A stretch of 64,000 bases of DNA from Arthrobacter bambusae (lineage in GTDB: Bacteria > Actinomycetota > Actinomycetes > Actinomycetales > Micrococcaceae). The notes under the pieces were generated by a model. The model was not told the origin of the DNA, searched no databases, and saw only the letters and a program-made list of their open reading frames with translations. The DNA is taken from contig NZ_JAUSSZ010000006.1 of NCBI RefSeq assembly GCF_030812595.1, forward strand, positions 1-64,000, written 5' to 3'. This document shows positions 51,130-61,500 of this stretch, piece after piece (the stretch's first letter is position 1; each line of letters begins with the position of its first letter). Both the position numbers and the translations under genes were made by a program.

Positions 51130-52434
51130 CTAGAAGTGCGTCAGGCAGTGGGCGGGACGTTCGACGGCGAACATGTGCTGGGCAGCCAATGCTGCTCCGG
51201 GCGAGTGCTCGCGGATCCGGCCTGCCGAAGCCAAGATTACAGGACTGACGGCACCCAAATAGACCGACCCGAGGTCCGTGACATCCATGCTCAAGTCCGG
51301 GTTCCCGCCAGGCACCTCAGTGACGGTGACGAGGCCGCCGTCGGACGCCAATTCCCAAGTACCGTCCGCAAAACCGAGCGCATCATGGACCTGCAAGACC
51401 AAGCGTCCATCTGCGCCGTAGCGCCGGGCCGACAACGCTGCCGGGACGTCCAGGACGCGCAGCCACAACATGTCGCGGTAGTCCGATGCCGTGACGCAAC
51501 GCCCGTCCACGAGTGCCCACGCAAGGGGATCTTCAACGGGGGCGTCGGCCCAGGACACCTGGTCGACGAGGTCGATGCTGCCCAGGAACTGCCACAGTTC
51601 CAGGTAGGCCTCGTCCGTCGAGGCGACAAGGTCAACGACCTCCACCGTGTATGGCTTCGTGTCCCAGCCGGCGAACTTGTAGGAAACGTAGCCGTCGATG
51701 GTGGCATTCGGTCCATAGTGGAGCGCGCATTTGATGGCCTTGTCCTCAGCGCCCTCGCGGTTCATCGCACCGGACACCTGGTGGCGGTAGGCGTCCTGCC
51801 TCACGATGGACCCCGGCGTGCGGTGGTGAACGCGTTCGAAAACCTCGGGCGCGAGTTCGAGGAGCACTCTTGGATCTGCGATCTCCACCCGGCCAACGGG
51901 TTCGTGACGGATGCGGAATTTCGGACCGGTGTCTACTTTGATGCTTCGCTCAAAGGTTGCGACCCCGAATCCGAAGCGGCCGTAGATCGAAGCCTCGGAT
52001 GCGGTCAGGGCGGCCATCGCGAAGCCATCGTCCTTGGCATCGGCGAGATCGGCCGTCATCATCCCTCGCAGGATGCCGTGGCGCCGATGCGTTCCGCGGA
52101 CAGTGACAGCGGTGATCTGGCGCGTTGGCAGTTCCCGGCCGTAGCCGACATTCAGTTTGTTTTCCAGCGTTCCGAAGGTCGCCACCGGAAATCCCGGGTT
52201 GAGCGCGTGCAACGGAGGTTCATCATTGACGTAAACGCCCGTCAGCTCACGGTTGTCCGCTTGGTACATCGCGAGGATCTTGTCGATGAGCTCATCGCTT
52301 CGTTGCTCGTCGTGGAATCCAAAGCCAACGGCGCGGAGCCACTCGCGTGCTTGTCCGTAGTCCGGATCCTCCTTGCCGACCGAACGAAAGCGCTTGATGG
52401 TGTATTTTTCGGTTGTTTCCCTGGGATCAGCCAC
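51130..52434 (-). CDS. Eis-like GNAT N-acetyltransferase
   Basis: A 434-residue protein of the Eis family: N-terminal GNAT (AVTVRGTHRRHGILRGMM acetyl-CoA loop), a second GNAT-like domain, and a C-terminal SCP2-like domain. Mycobacterial Eis acetylates aminoglycosides and protein lysines at several positions; the native substrate here is not known. GTG at 52434 lies 6 nt from a TAGGCT -10 box, so it may be leaderless. The deacetylase gene follows after 41 nt. Confidence 0.88.
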   Translation of the reverse strand: MADPRETTEKYTIKRFRSVGKEDPDYGQAREWLRAVGFGFHDEQRSDELIDKILAMYQADNRELTGVYVNDEPPLHALNPGFPVATFGTLENKLNVGYGRELPTRQITAVTVRGTHRRHGILRGMMTADLADAKDDGFAMAALTASEASIYGRFGFGVATFERSIKVDTGPKFRIRHEPVGRVEIADPRVLLELAPEVFERVHHRTPGSIVRQDAYRHQVSGAMNREGAEDKAIKCALHYGPNATIDGYVSYKFAGWDTKPYTVEVVDLVASTDEAYLELWQFLGSIDLVDQVSWADAPVEDPLAWALVDGRCVTASDYRDMLWLRVLDVPAALSARRYGADGRLVLQVHDALGFADGTWELASDGGLVTVTEVPGGNPDLSMDVTDLGSVYLGAVSPVILASAGRIREHSPGAALAAQHMFAVERPAHCLTHF

Positions 52435-52440
52435 GTCCCG

Positions 52441-52446
52441 AGCCTA
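52441..52446 (-). promoter_or_regulatory. -10 box of a leaderless Eis-like acetyltransferase transcript
   Basis: TAGGCT on the minus strand lies 6 nt before the GTG at 52434. Confidence 0.5.
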
Positions 52447-52457
52447 GCCAGACCGCA

Positions 52458-52490
52458 CGGGCCACGCCACCATCACGGCGGCGTGGCCCG
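52458..52490 (-). terminator. Terminator downstream of polA
   Basis: CGGGCCACGCC (52458-52468) pairs with GGCGTGGCCCG (52480-52490) over an 11-nt loop, about 50 nt after the polA stop. No U tract. Confidence 0.65.
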
Positions 52491-52541
52491 GATCGGACGA
52501 AGGCTCCGGCCCGGGAACGGCCAGGCGCGGGCCGTGGCGCG

Positions 52542-55334
52542 CTAGTGGCCCGCCTCGTACCAGCTTGATCCGACGCCGATCTGCACGTCGAGCGGGACCT
52601 TGAGGTCGGCGGCGCCACTCATCTGCGTAGCCACAAGCTTCTCCACGACCTCCCGTTCTCCGTGTGCGACTTCCAGCACCAATTCGTCGTGGACTTGGAG
52701 GAGCATGCGGGACTTGAGGCCCTGGCTTGCCAATTCCGCCGAGACACCGAGCATGGCCCGCTTGATGAGGTCGGCCGCGGATCCTTGGATGGGCGAGTTC
52801 AAGGCAATGCGTTCGGCGGCCTCGCGCGCCTGGCGGTTGGTGCTGGTCAGGTCCGGCAGATAGCGCCGGCGTCCTTCGATGGTGGCGGTGTAGCCGTCGA
52901 TCCTGGCCTGGTCCACCACTCCGCGAAGGTAGTCGCGCACGGCACCGAAGCGGTCGAAGTAGTCCTTCATCAGCGTCCGTGCTTCGTCCACGGAGATCTC
53001 CAACTGCTTGGAGAGTCCGAACGAAGTCAAACCGTAGGCGAGGCCGTACGACATTGCCTTGACCTTGGAGCGCATCGCGCTGGTCACCTCTTCGGGCGCC
53101 ACGTTGAAGATACGCGAACCCACGTAGCGGTGCAGGTCCTCACCTTCCTTGTAGGCCTGGATGAGGCCCGCATCGCCGGAGAGGTGGGCCATGATGCGCA
53201 TTTCAATCTGCGAGTAGTCGGCCGAGAGCAGGCATTCAAACCCTTCGCTCACCACGAAGATGCCGCGCACCCGGCGCCCTTCCTCGCTGCGCACGGGGAT
53301 GTTCTGCAAGTTCGGATTGTTGGACGAGATGCGTCCCGTAGCCGCGATGTTTTGGGCGTACGTGGTGTGGATACGCCCGTCCTCCGCAACCGACTTCTTG
53401 AGCGTCTCCACCATCTGGGCAAGCTTGGACGACTCCCTGTGGGCCATGAGCTGCACAAGGAACTCGTGGCCTGTCTTCTCCAGCAGGGCCTTCAAGGAGG
53501 CGGCGTCCGTGGTGTAGCCGGACTTGATCTTCTTGGTCTTGGGGAGGCCCAGCTCCTCGAAGAGGACGGTCTGAAGTTGTTTGGGCGAACCGAGGTTCAC
53601 CTCGTGCCCGATGGCGGCGAACGCCTGCTCCTGGGCGTTGTCGATGACCTTGGCGAGGTCAGCCAGTTGTTCGTTCATCCGTTCGATGGAAACGCCGATG
53701 CCGGACATTTCCATGTGCGCCAGGACGCGGGCCACCGGAAGTTCCAACGTGGTCAGGAGCGCCTCTGCTTTGCGCCCGGCGAGCTCGCTTTCGAAGTGCT
53801 TGCTCAGCGCGTGCACGACGGCGGCATGCTGGACGAGCGCCGCAGCCGCCTGGTCCGGTGTGCCTCCGAGTTCGAATTCAAGTTGACCCGTCTGCGCAAC
53901 AGGGGTGGCAACCGAGATCTTCAGGTGGTGCTGGGCGAGCTCGGCGAGTTCATAACTGCGGCGATCCGGCTGGATCAGGTAGCCCGAGATGGCAGTGTCA
54001 TCGACCACGCCTTCAAGACCCAGTCCACGGTTGCGCAACGCCTTGAGGGCGTCCTTGAACTCGTGCATGACCTTGGCTTCTTCTGGATCCTGCAGCCAGT
54101 TGGCCAGCACGGACTCGGCCGCCGCGTCGAGGCCGGAAAGCTCGACGTAGCCGGCACTGTTGTTGCGCACGATGGCCAGGGCTGCGGCGTCGTCGCCGAT
54201 CCTTCCCGGGACGAGCTGCACGGCAAGGGCGGAGCGCAGTCCGGCTCCGGCCGCGAAGAAAGCTTCCAGGCTCTCGGCATCCGTGAGGGTGGCGAATGCC
54301 GGGGCTTCGATGGTGTCCGGAGCCGTTCCGGCGGTGTCGTCGCCGTACAGGTCGAAGAGGCGCGTCCGCAGGGTCCGGAATTCAAGCTCGTCGAACAGTT
54401 CCTCCACGGCCTGCCGGTCCGGGCGCGGTTCGTGGAGGTCCTCAAGGGTGACGGGGAGGTCCAGGTCCCGCAGGAGCTGGTTCAACCGGCGGTTCCGCTT
54501 CACGTTCTCCAGGTTCTCCCTGAGCGCGCCGCCCACCTTCCCGCCGATGGCGTCAACGTTCTCCAGGATGCCCTCCAGCCCGCCGTAGAGGTTGATCCAC
54601 TTGGCGGCGGTCTTGGGTCCCACACCTGGTACGCCCGGGAGGTTGTCCGCCGACTCACCCACCAGCGCGGCGAGGTCCGAGTAGTAGGAAGGAGCCACGA
54701 AGTACTTCTCCTCGATGGCGGCCGCATCAAGCTTCGGGATGTTGCTGACGCCTTGCTTGGGGTAGAGCACAAACACGTTGTCATTGATCAGCTGGAACGA
54801 GTCCCGGTCCCCCGATACGAGCAGGACCTCGTATCCGGCGGCGTCGCCCTGGGCGGCCAACGTGGCCAGGATGTCGTCGGCTTCATAGCCGGGGAGGGCG
54901 ATGGTCCTGATGCCCCATGCTTCCATAACCCTGGCAATGAGGCCGATCTGGCCCTGGAACTCAGGCGGCGTCGCGTTCCGTCCGCCCTTGTACTCGCTGT
55001 ACTCCGCCTTGCGGAACGTGGTGTCGTCCGAAACGTCGAATGCCACAGCCACGTGCGTGGGCTTTTGGTCCTTGATGAGGTTGATCAGCATGGACGTGAA
55101 GCCATGTACAGCGTTGGTGTGCTGCCCCCTTGCGGTGGAGAAGTTTTCCGCCGGGAGGGCGTAGAAGGCACGGAAGGCCATGGAGTGGCCGTCCAGGACC
55201 AACAACCGGGGCCGGCCCTCACCAGCTGTGCTTGGTGCAGCGGTTGCTGAGGGGGTGGGTGCCGTTGCGATGGCTGTTGTTGCTGCCCTTGGCACTGACG
55301 TTGGAACCGGGTCCGGTTTGGTTGTTTCGCTCAC
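52542..55334 (-). CDS. polA: DNA polymerase I
   Basis: A 930-residue Pol I used in repair and Okazaki fragment processing. The 5'-3' exonuclease (about 45-330) shows LLVLDGHSMAFRAFYA and GVPGVGPKTAAKW. The middle domain lacks a full set of 3'-5' exonuclease acidic residues, as usual in actinobacteria. The polymerase has motif A ADYSQIEMRI, motif B RSKVKAMSYGLAYG and motif C VHDELVLE. A proline/alanine-rich N-terminal tail of about 40 residues precedes the domain. GTG at 55334 is chosen because a TAGGCT -10 box ends 7 nt upstream. Confidence 0.97.
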   Translation of the reverse strand: MSETTKPDPVPTSVPRAATTAIATAPTPSATAAPSTAGEGRPRLLVLDGHSMAFRAFYALPAENFSTARGQHTNAVHGFTSMLINLIKDQKPTHVAVAFDVSDDTTFRKAEYSEYKGGRNATPPEFQGQIGLIARVMEAWGIRTIALPGYEADDILATLAAQGDAAGYEVLLVSGDRDSFQLINDNVFVLYPKQGVSNIPKLDAAAIEEKYFVAPSYYSDLAALVGESADNLPGVPGVGPKTAAKWINLYGGLEGILENVDAIGGKVGGALRENLENVKRNRRLNQLLRDLDLPVTLEDLHEPRPDRQAVEELFDELEFRTLRTRLFDLYGDDTAGTAPDTIEAPAFATLTDAESLEAFFAAGAGLRSALAVQLVPGRIGDDAAALAIVRNNSAGYVELSGLDAAAESVLANWLQDPEEAKVMHEFKDALKALRNRGLGLEGVVDDTAISGYLIQPDRRSYELAELAQHHLKISVATPVAQTGQLEFELGGTPDQAAAALVQHAAVVHALSKHFESELAGRKAEALLTTLELPVARVLAHMEMSGIGVSIERMNEQLADLAKVIDNAQEQAFAAIGHEVNLGSPKQLQTVLFEELGLPKTKKIKSGYTTDAASLKALLEKTGHEFLVQLMAHRESSKLAQMVETLKKSVAEDGRIHTTYAQNIAATGRISSNNPNLQNIPVRSEEGRRVRGIFVVSEGFECLLSADYSQIEMRIMAHLSGDAGLIQAYKEGEDLHRYVGSRIFNVAPEEVTSAMRSKVKAMSYGLAYGLTSFGLSKQLEISVDEARTLMKDYFDRFGAVRDYLRGVVDQARIDGYTATIEGRRRYLPDLTSTNRQAREAAERIALNSPIQGSAADLIKRAMLGVSAELASQGLKSRMLLQVHDELVLEVAHGEREVVEKLVATQMSGAADLKVPLDVQIGVGSSWYEAGH

Positions 55335-55341
55335 AGGTGCC

Positions 55342-55351
55342 AGCCTAGTTC
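55342..55351. promoter_or_regulatory. Overlapping divergent -10 boxes of polA and the thioesterase gene
   Basis: TAGGCT (minus, 55347-55342) lies 7 nt from the polA GTG; TAGTTC (plus, 55346-55351) ends 2 nt before the first thioesterase ATG and 5 nt before a second ATG at 55357. The boxes share one CTAG. Confidence 0.5.
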
Positions 55352-55353
55352 CC

Positions 55354-55821
55354 ATGATGGACAATTTCACGCCGGGCCCGTTCACTGACGAACTCAACGC
55401 CGCCGGGGTTCCGCCGGAGTTGCACGGCTGGCTTTCCCGCTACGGCGTGGGCACACTCGTGGCGAAAATGGGCATCACGTTCCTTGAACTGGGCGCCGAA
55501 CGGGCTGTCGCGACCATGCCGGTGGAAGGCAACACCCAGGTTGCCGGCATCCTCCACGGCGGAGCCCACGTGGTGCTCGCCGAAACCCTGGGCTCCTTCG
55601 CAGCGGCCTTGCATGCGGGAGAGGGACGCCACGTGGTGGGAATCGAGGTGGGCGCAACCCACCATCGCTCGGTTGCGAGCGGCCTGGTCACCGGCACGTG
55701 CACGGCCATCCACCTGGGCGGTACGCTCGCCACCCATGAAATTGTCATGACCGATGAACACGGCCGGCGGTTATCAACGGCCCGGATTACCAACATGATC
55801 CGGGAGAACAGGACCCGCTGA
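55354..55821 (+). CDS. Hotdog-fold thioesterase (PaaI family)
   Basis: A 155-residue cytosolic thioesterase. The hotdog helix with ILHGGAHVVLAETLGSFAA and the following HHRSV and TGTCTAIHLGGTLAT strands match PaaI/YdiI-type acyl-CoA thioesterases. ATG at 55354 or at 55357. Divergent from polA; the last 48 nt overlap the DHFR-like gene on the other strand. Acyl specificity is not assignable. Confidence 0.88.
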   Translation: MMDNFTPGPFTDELNAAGVPPELHGWLSRYGVGTLVAKMGITFLELGAERAVATMPVEGNTQVAGILHGGAHVVLAETLGSFAAALHAGEGRHVVGIEVGATHHRSVASGLVTGTCTAIHLGGTLATHEIVMTDEHGRRLSTARITNMIRENRTR

Positions 55822-56370
55822 CCCGGCACGTGCGGGAAAGCGGTAGCGCAACTCGACTGCCGCGCCGCCGAGGGTGCGGGACGAGATCAACTCAAGCGGC
55901 GCCGTCGGGCTCTCCACGGGCAGCAAGCCCTTACCGGAACCCAACGCGACAGGAATCAGGCTGACGATCATCTCGTCGAGCAGGCCCGCCTTGGCGAACT
56001 GGGCAACCAGGTTTCCACCGCCAACCAGCCACACGTTCTTCTCGCCGGCATCGGCTTCCAGGTCCGGCACGAATTCCTCGACGTCGCCGCGGACGAACGT
56101 AACGTCCGCGCCGGGCGGTGCTGAATATTCGCGGTGGGTGAAGATCCAACAAGGAACACCCGGATAGGGCCATTTGCCTGGTTCGTGTTCCACGAGCCAA
56201 CGAAAGGTCTGCCCGCCCATGACAATGCAGCCGATACCCGCCATGAAGTCTTCGTAGCTTTCAGTGACGCCCTCGGCCTCTTCGAACTGGAGCAGCCAGC
56301 CGAGATCGTCTTCTTTCGTGGCGATGAAGCCGTCGAGCGAGGATGCCACGTAGTACTGGAAGTCCGCCAT
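55774..56370 (-). CDS. Dihydrofolate reductase/RibD C-terminal-like protein
   Basis: A 198-residue protein with the DHFR/RibD-C fold: ASSLDGFIAT near the N-terminus, IVMGGQTFRW, and KNVWLVGGGNLVAQF for NADP binding. Standalone members reduce unknown substrates; it lacks the residues that make a true housekeeping DHFR certain. The extended C-terminus after LRYRFPA overlaps the thioesterase end by 48 nt. A TAGGGT box 6 nt before the ATG suggests leaderless expression. Confidence 0.85.
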   Translation of the reverse strand: MADFQYYVASSLDGFIATKEDDLGWLLQFEEAEGVTESYEDFMAGIGCIVMGGQTFRWLVEHEPGKWPYPGVPCWIFTHREYSAPPGADVTFVRGDVEEFVPDLEADAGEKNVWLVGGGNLVAQFAKAGLLDEMIVSLIPVALGSGKGLLPVESPTAPLELISSRTLGGAAVELRYRFPARAGSAGPVLPDHVGNPGR

Positions 56371-56376
56371 GGCCCC

Positions 56377-56382
56377 ACCCTA
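56377..56382 (-). promoter_or_regulatory. -10 box of a leaderless DHFR-like transcript
   Basis: TAGGGT on the minus strand lies 6 nt before the ATG at 56370. Confidence 0.45.
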
Positions 56383-56406
56383 CTCATTACGCAGCGGGGT
56401 GCCCAG

Positions 56407-56624
56407 CTACTTCGTGAAGTAAGGAACGATCAGGTAGATGCCGAAAAGCACGGCGATTCCGCAGGCCGCAAAGCACAGGTAGGCAAAGGACCGGACCATG
56501 GCGGGCGACTTCTGCCGGACGTCGCCCGCGATGGCCGTGAGACGGACGCCGAGCGAATACAGCACTACGAGGAGGACTGCCGCCACGAGTGTCGCACCGG
56601 CTACCTGCAGCAGATCCAACCATT

Positions 56625-56628
<4 letters not shown>
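56407..56628 (-). CDS. Small two-TM membrane protein coupled to Pit
   Basis: A 73-residue protein with two hydrophobic helices (about 8-31 and 46-68) and a short charged loop RLTAIAGDVRQKS. No family recognised. Its ATG overlaps the pit stop by 4 nt (ATGA), so the two are made together. It may be an accessory or stability subunit of the transporter; no PhoU-like Pit partner is present here. Confidence 0.75.
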
Positions 56629-57839
<1,211 letters not shown>

Positions 57840-57906
57840 CTAGTGCCCAATCTGCAGAGTCGACGATGCGCAGTTCCACTTCCCCGGGGCCTGCCTGATG
57901 CAAGCA

Positions 57907-57928
57907 GTTCAGAGAGTGTTCATCTGAC
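57907..57928 (+). promoter_or_regulatory. PHO-box-like direct repeat upstream of pit
   Basis: GTTCAGAGAGT and GTTCATCTGAC are consecutive 11-nt units, both opening with GTTCA. Streptomyces PhoP binds tandem 11-nt units of the GTTCACC type. It is 68-89 nt before the pit start, in a suitable position. Found by eye. Confidence 0.5.
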
Positions 57929-58007
57929 TGTACTCGCGGAATTCATGATGGCGGGCGTGGAACCTTAAAAATCCTACGTGCCATTGCCAGCATGGCCAAA
58001 CATGGAA

Positions 58008-58505
58008 TCATCCAAGGAATTGCCGAACAGCCGCGATATCGCTCCGTGACAGTCCCCGCCGCGGGTCCGGGGAGATCCACAGCACCCGGGGGCCAAGGAA
58101 TTCGGCCCAGGACCGGGCCGCGGCCTCATGGTTCAGCTGATCGTCCATCCATACGATGCGGTCGGCTCCGGACTCGTGGACATCCTTCAGCAAAACGTCC
58201 AGCTTCCACCACTCGCCGGACTGCTCGCAACCATCGCTGCTCAAGACGGTCCAATGCTCGCCATGCAGGCCAATAGCCGGGCACAGGAACTGCGGCGCAA
58301 GCTGCTGCCAGGTGGTCAGCCAGACAAACCTCGCCGCGGGATGGGTGGCCAGCTCATTGAGCTCGTCCACCAGTTCAGAGGCGTAAACGACGTCCAGGAT
58401 CCCGGCGTCGGCGATTCTCCATTCAGTGCCCCAATCGGTGCAGCCCACGGGACCGAAGGGGTTCACCACGCCGTCGACGTCCAGATAGAGCGACACGGTG
58501 GTCAT
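58008..58505 (-). CDS. HAD-like hydrolase domain protein
   Basis: A 165-residue protein with a HAD motif I variant SLYLDVDGVVN near the N-terminus and a later IVWMDDQLNHEA that resembles motif IV. No cap domain is obvious. Similar small HAD proteins are common in Arthrobacter and its phages, with unknown substrates. ATG at 58505 follows GGGAGG. It lies 52 nt after the peptide synthetase gene on the same strand, so co-transcription is possible but unproven. Confidence 0.7.
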   Translation of the reverse strand: MTTVSLYLDVDGVVNPFGPVGCTDWGTEWRIADAGILDVVYASELVDELNELATHPAARFVWLTTWQQLAPQFLCPAIGLHGEHWTVLSSDGCEQSGEWWKLDVLLKDVHESGADRIVWMDDQLNHEAAARSWAEFLGPRVLWISPDPRRGLSRSDIAAVRQFLG

Positions 58506-58557
58506 GCAGCCCCCTCCCGGATGTGCCCCCAAGGCCAGCGTAAGCCACTCGCCGGCG

Positions 58558-61500
58558 TCAGGGCAGTCCGGGGACAGCTTGCCGGCTCAGCTCGCGCGCA
58601 GGGTTGCCGCCGAAGACACTGTGCGCGGGGACGTCCTCCCCCTTCATCAGGAACGAATCGGCTTCGAGCACGGATCCTTCATTCATTGTGGTGCCGTAAT
58701 GGACGAATGCACTTACGCCCAGTGTGCAGCCGGCGCCGATGTTGACGGCATCGAGCTTGAAGGTGCCGTCTTCCATGGAGTGGCATTGCGCGACGGCGTA
58801 AGCGTTGAGGGTGCAGTAGTCCCCAATGGTGACGAGGGTCTTTTCCGGCAGCCCGCAACCGTCGTCGAAGACCTTCTTGCCCATCCGGGCCCCCAGGATT
58901 CGCCAAATCACGGCTTTGAACGGCGTACCGTTGAACATTTGGACAATGCCCCCCGCTCCGAGTTTCCAGTAGCGCTCATGCCGCCAGAAGGGCACTTCGT
59001 AAATGGAACAAAAGGTCGGCGAAAGCCTCCTGAATCCGAGGGACGCCCACTCGACGAGGATCATCACGACGCCGGTGGTGATGACCATGGTTCCGACCGC
59101 GGCCAAGGCGGCGAGCGCTCCCAGGGAGGGCAGGAAAGCCTGCGATGCCCAGGCGGTGAGGAGAATCACATACAGCTCGGCCCAGCGGGCCAGCAGGTAG
59201 TAGATCACCGTCACGGTGTTGTGCAGGTTCTTTGCCGGGATCCGGCGCGCCCGTTCCTCAGGGGTCCTGAACCGGTCAAAGGTGCTGTCACGGTCCACAG
59301 TGCGCGGTATCTCAAAGGGTGGTGAGCCCAGGAGTCCCACCCCTTCGCGGAGCGGACCCTCCAAAGGCACCATCGTCTTGGTCCCCAGCAGGCAGTTATC
59401 CCCGATCCTGGCTCCGGCGGGGTAGGCGATGTTGTTCCCGAAGAAGCTCCTGGCCCCTATGACGGCAGGAGAGAGGCGGAATGCGGTGTTCGAGTAGTCG
59501 GCGTGGATGATCGACAGGCCATCCGAGACCATGGTGCCGCTGCCGACTGTGGTCAGGGTGGGGCTGTCATGCTTGAGCCCCACGCCGAAATTGGATCCGG
59601 TCTGCACGAGGTCCGGCTGGTGGTAGCCGAGAACGTTCAGGTAGTAGACGATCAGGGAGCTATCTCCGGTGAGCTGGAGGAGCGCCTTGAGGTTGGTCAG
59701 GCGCTGGGCTGTCCGAAAGAGTCCGAACCGGAAGCTGTAGAGCGGGTAGTCCTTGCCCGGGGCCAGAAGCAACGCAAGCAGCCTGGGAAGAGTGGCGGCG
59801 AGGGCGAAAGCGGCCAGGATGCTGCCGAAAAGAAGGACGGCCGAGATCAGCAGGAGCGCTTGCCAGAAAAGCGGCCGCGCCGGGTTCGTTTCTCCTGCGG
59901 GGAGCGAGGCGAGTACGAGGTCGATGGCTCCAAGCCCGATGGAAGACACCAGGACCATGTGGACCAGCAGGCTCCAGAAACTGAAGCTGGCCCGGCGGGC
60001 CGGCCCCGAATTGGCTCGTCCTGCCCTGCGGTAACTGACGTCGGTGGGCTCGGCAGGCGAGCCGGCCCACGCTCCCCCAGGCGGAACAGCCTGGAAGCGA
60101 TGCAGGCAGGAGCTGTGCCCCAGTTGGGAGTCGTCGCCCATGGCCGTGTCAATGTCCAGCGTCGACTGTTCGCCGATCAGGACATTGCTGCCCAAAGTGA
60201 CCGGCCCCGTCTGGATCCGGCCTGCCTGGGCACGGTAGCAATTGAAGGTGGTGTCCCTCCGGATAACCGTTCCACCCCCTACGGTCAGCAGGTCGGTGCA
60301 GGCGGGAATCCTTGACGAAAGGATCGTGACGCGCGGGCCGATCCTCGCCCCCAGTGCCCTGAGGTAGAGGGGGAAGACCGGGGTCCCGACGAACAAACGG
60401 AGCGGGCTTGTGTTGACTAAGGTCTTGACGAACCAGAAGCGGACATACCGCAAGGACCAGATAGGGAACTCCGCCGGCTTCCACCGGCCGATGAGCGCCC
60501 ATTTGAGCGCAATGGGCATGACTGCCAAAGCCAGGAACGATATGGTGCCGACGACGGCGGAGCGCGCCAACAGGACGCCTGGCTGCCGGGACCCGCCGAT
60601 CCACTGCTCGCCGGTGAAGGGGATGAGCACGACCACGTAGGCATAGAGCAGGCTGGCCAATGCCTGCAGGAGCCCGCACAGAAGGTACTGGGGAGTGCCT
60701 ACCCGCAGGTACGGTTCAGCCGTCGCGGTTTCCGTGCCTTCGGCCGCGGACAGCGCACTCGCCCTGTCGTGAGCGGCGTCCAGGGCGGCTGCCAGCGCGG
60801 CGATGGTCGGATGTGCATAGATTTCGCGCATCGAGACTGAGGGTGCGTTGGCTACCTTGCGGACGTTTGCGCAGAAATGTGCCATCAGCAGGGAGTTCGC
60901 CCCGAGGTCGTTGAAGAAATTGGCGGTGGTGGAAACTGACGCGAGCTGGAGGGCCGCAGCCAAAGCCGGGGCGAGGGTCCGTTCCGTCGGTGTCACCGGC
61001 ATGGTGTCGGCCACGTCCGTACTCACGGCGCGTGGGCCGGCCGGGGGTGGAAGGCGGCTGCGGTCAACCTTTCCACTCACCATCATCGGCATGCTCCGGA
61101 CCGGCTGGAAATACCCCGGCACCATGTAGGCGGGGAGCCGCTCGCGCAGCCAGGCACGGATGTCTCCACCGTCCTCTTCGAGTGCGTTCTGGCGCAGCGT
61201 GTAATAGGCGGCAAGTTCGGTGATACCCGGTTCGGGCTCCCAGGTCTTCACGACAGCCATCGCTATCCCGGGCCTCTGCAGGAGGACGCTTTCGATTTCG
61301 CTCAGCTCGATCCGATAACCCCGGACTTTCACCTGCGTATCGGTGCGGCCGTGGTACTCGATCTCGTCGTGTTCGTTGAACCGGCCAAGGTCACCGGTGC
61401 GATAAATGCGATGGGACGGGTTGTCCTCCAAGCCAAGGAAATCGGGAATGAATGCCCTTTCCGTTAGTTCCGGCCGGTTGATGTAGCCCCGGGCCAGCCC

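Noticed and set aside
52662..55250. An 862-codon open frame on the plus strand opposite polA
   Set aside because: It is a GC-bias shadow of polA, with no family resemblance.
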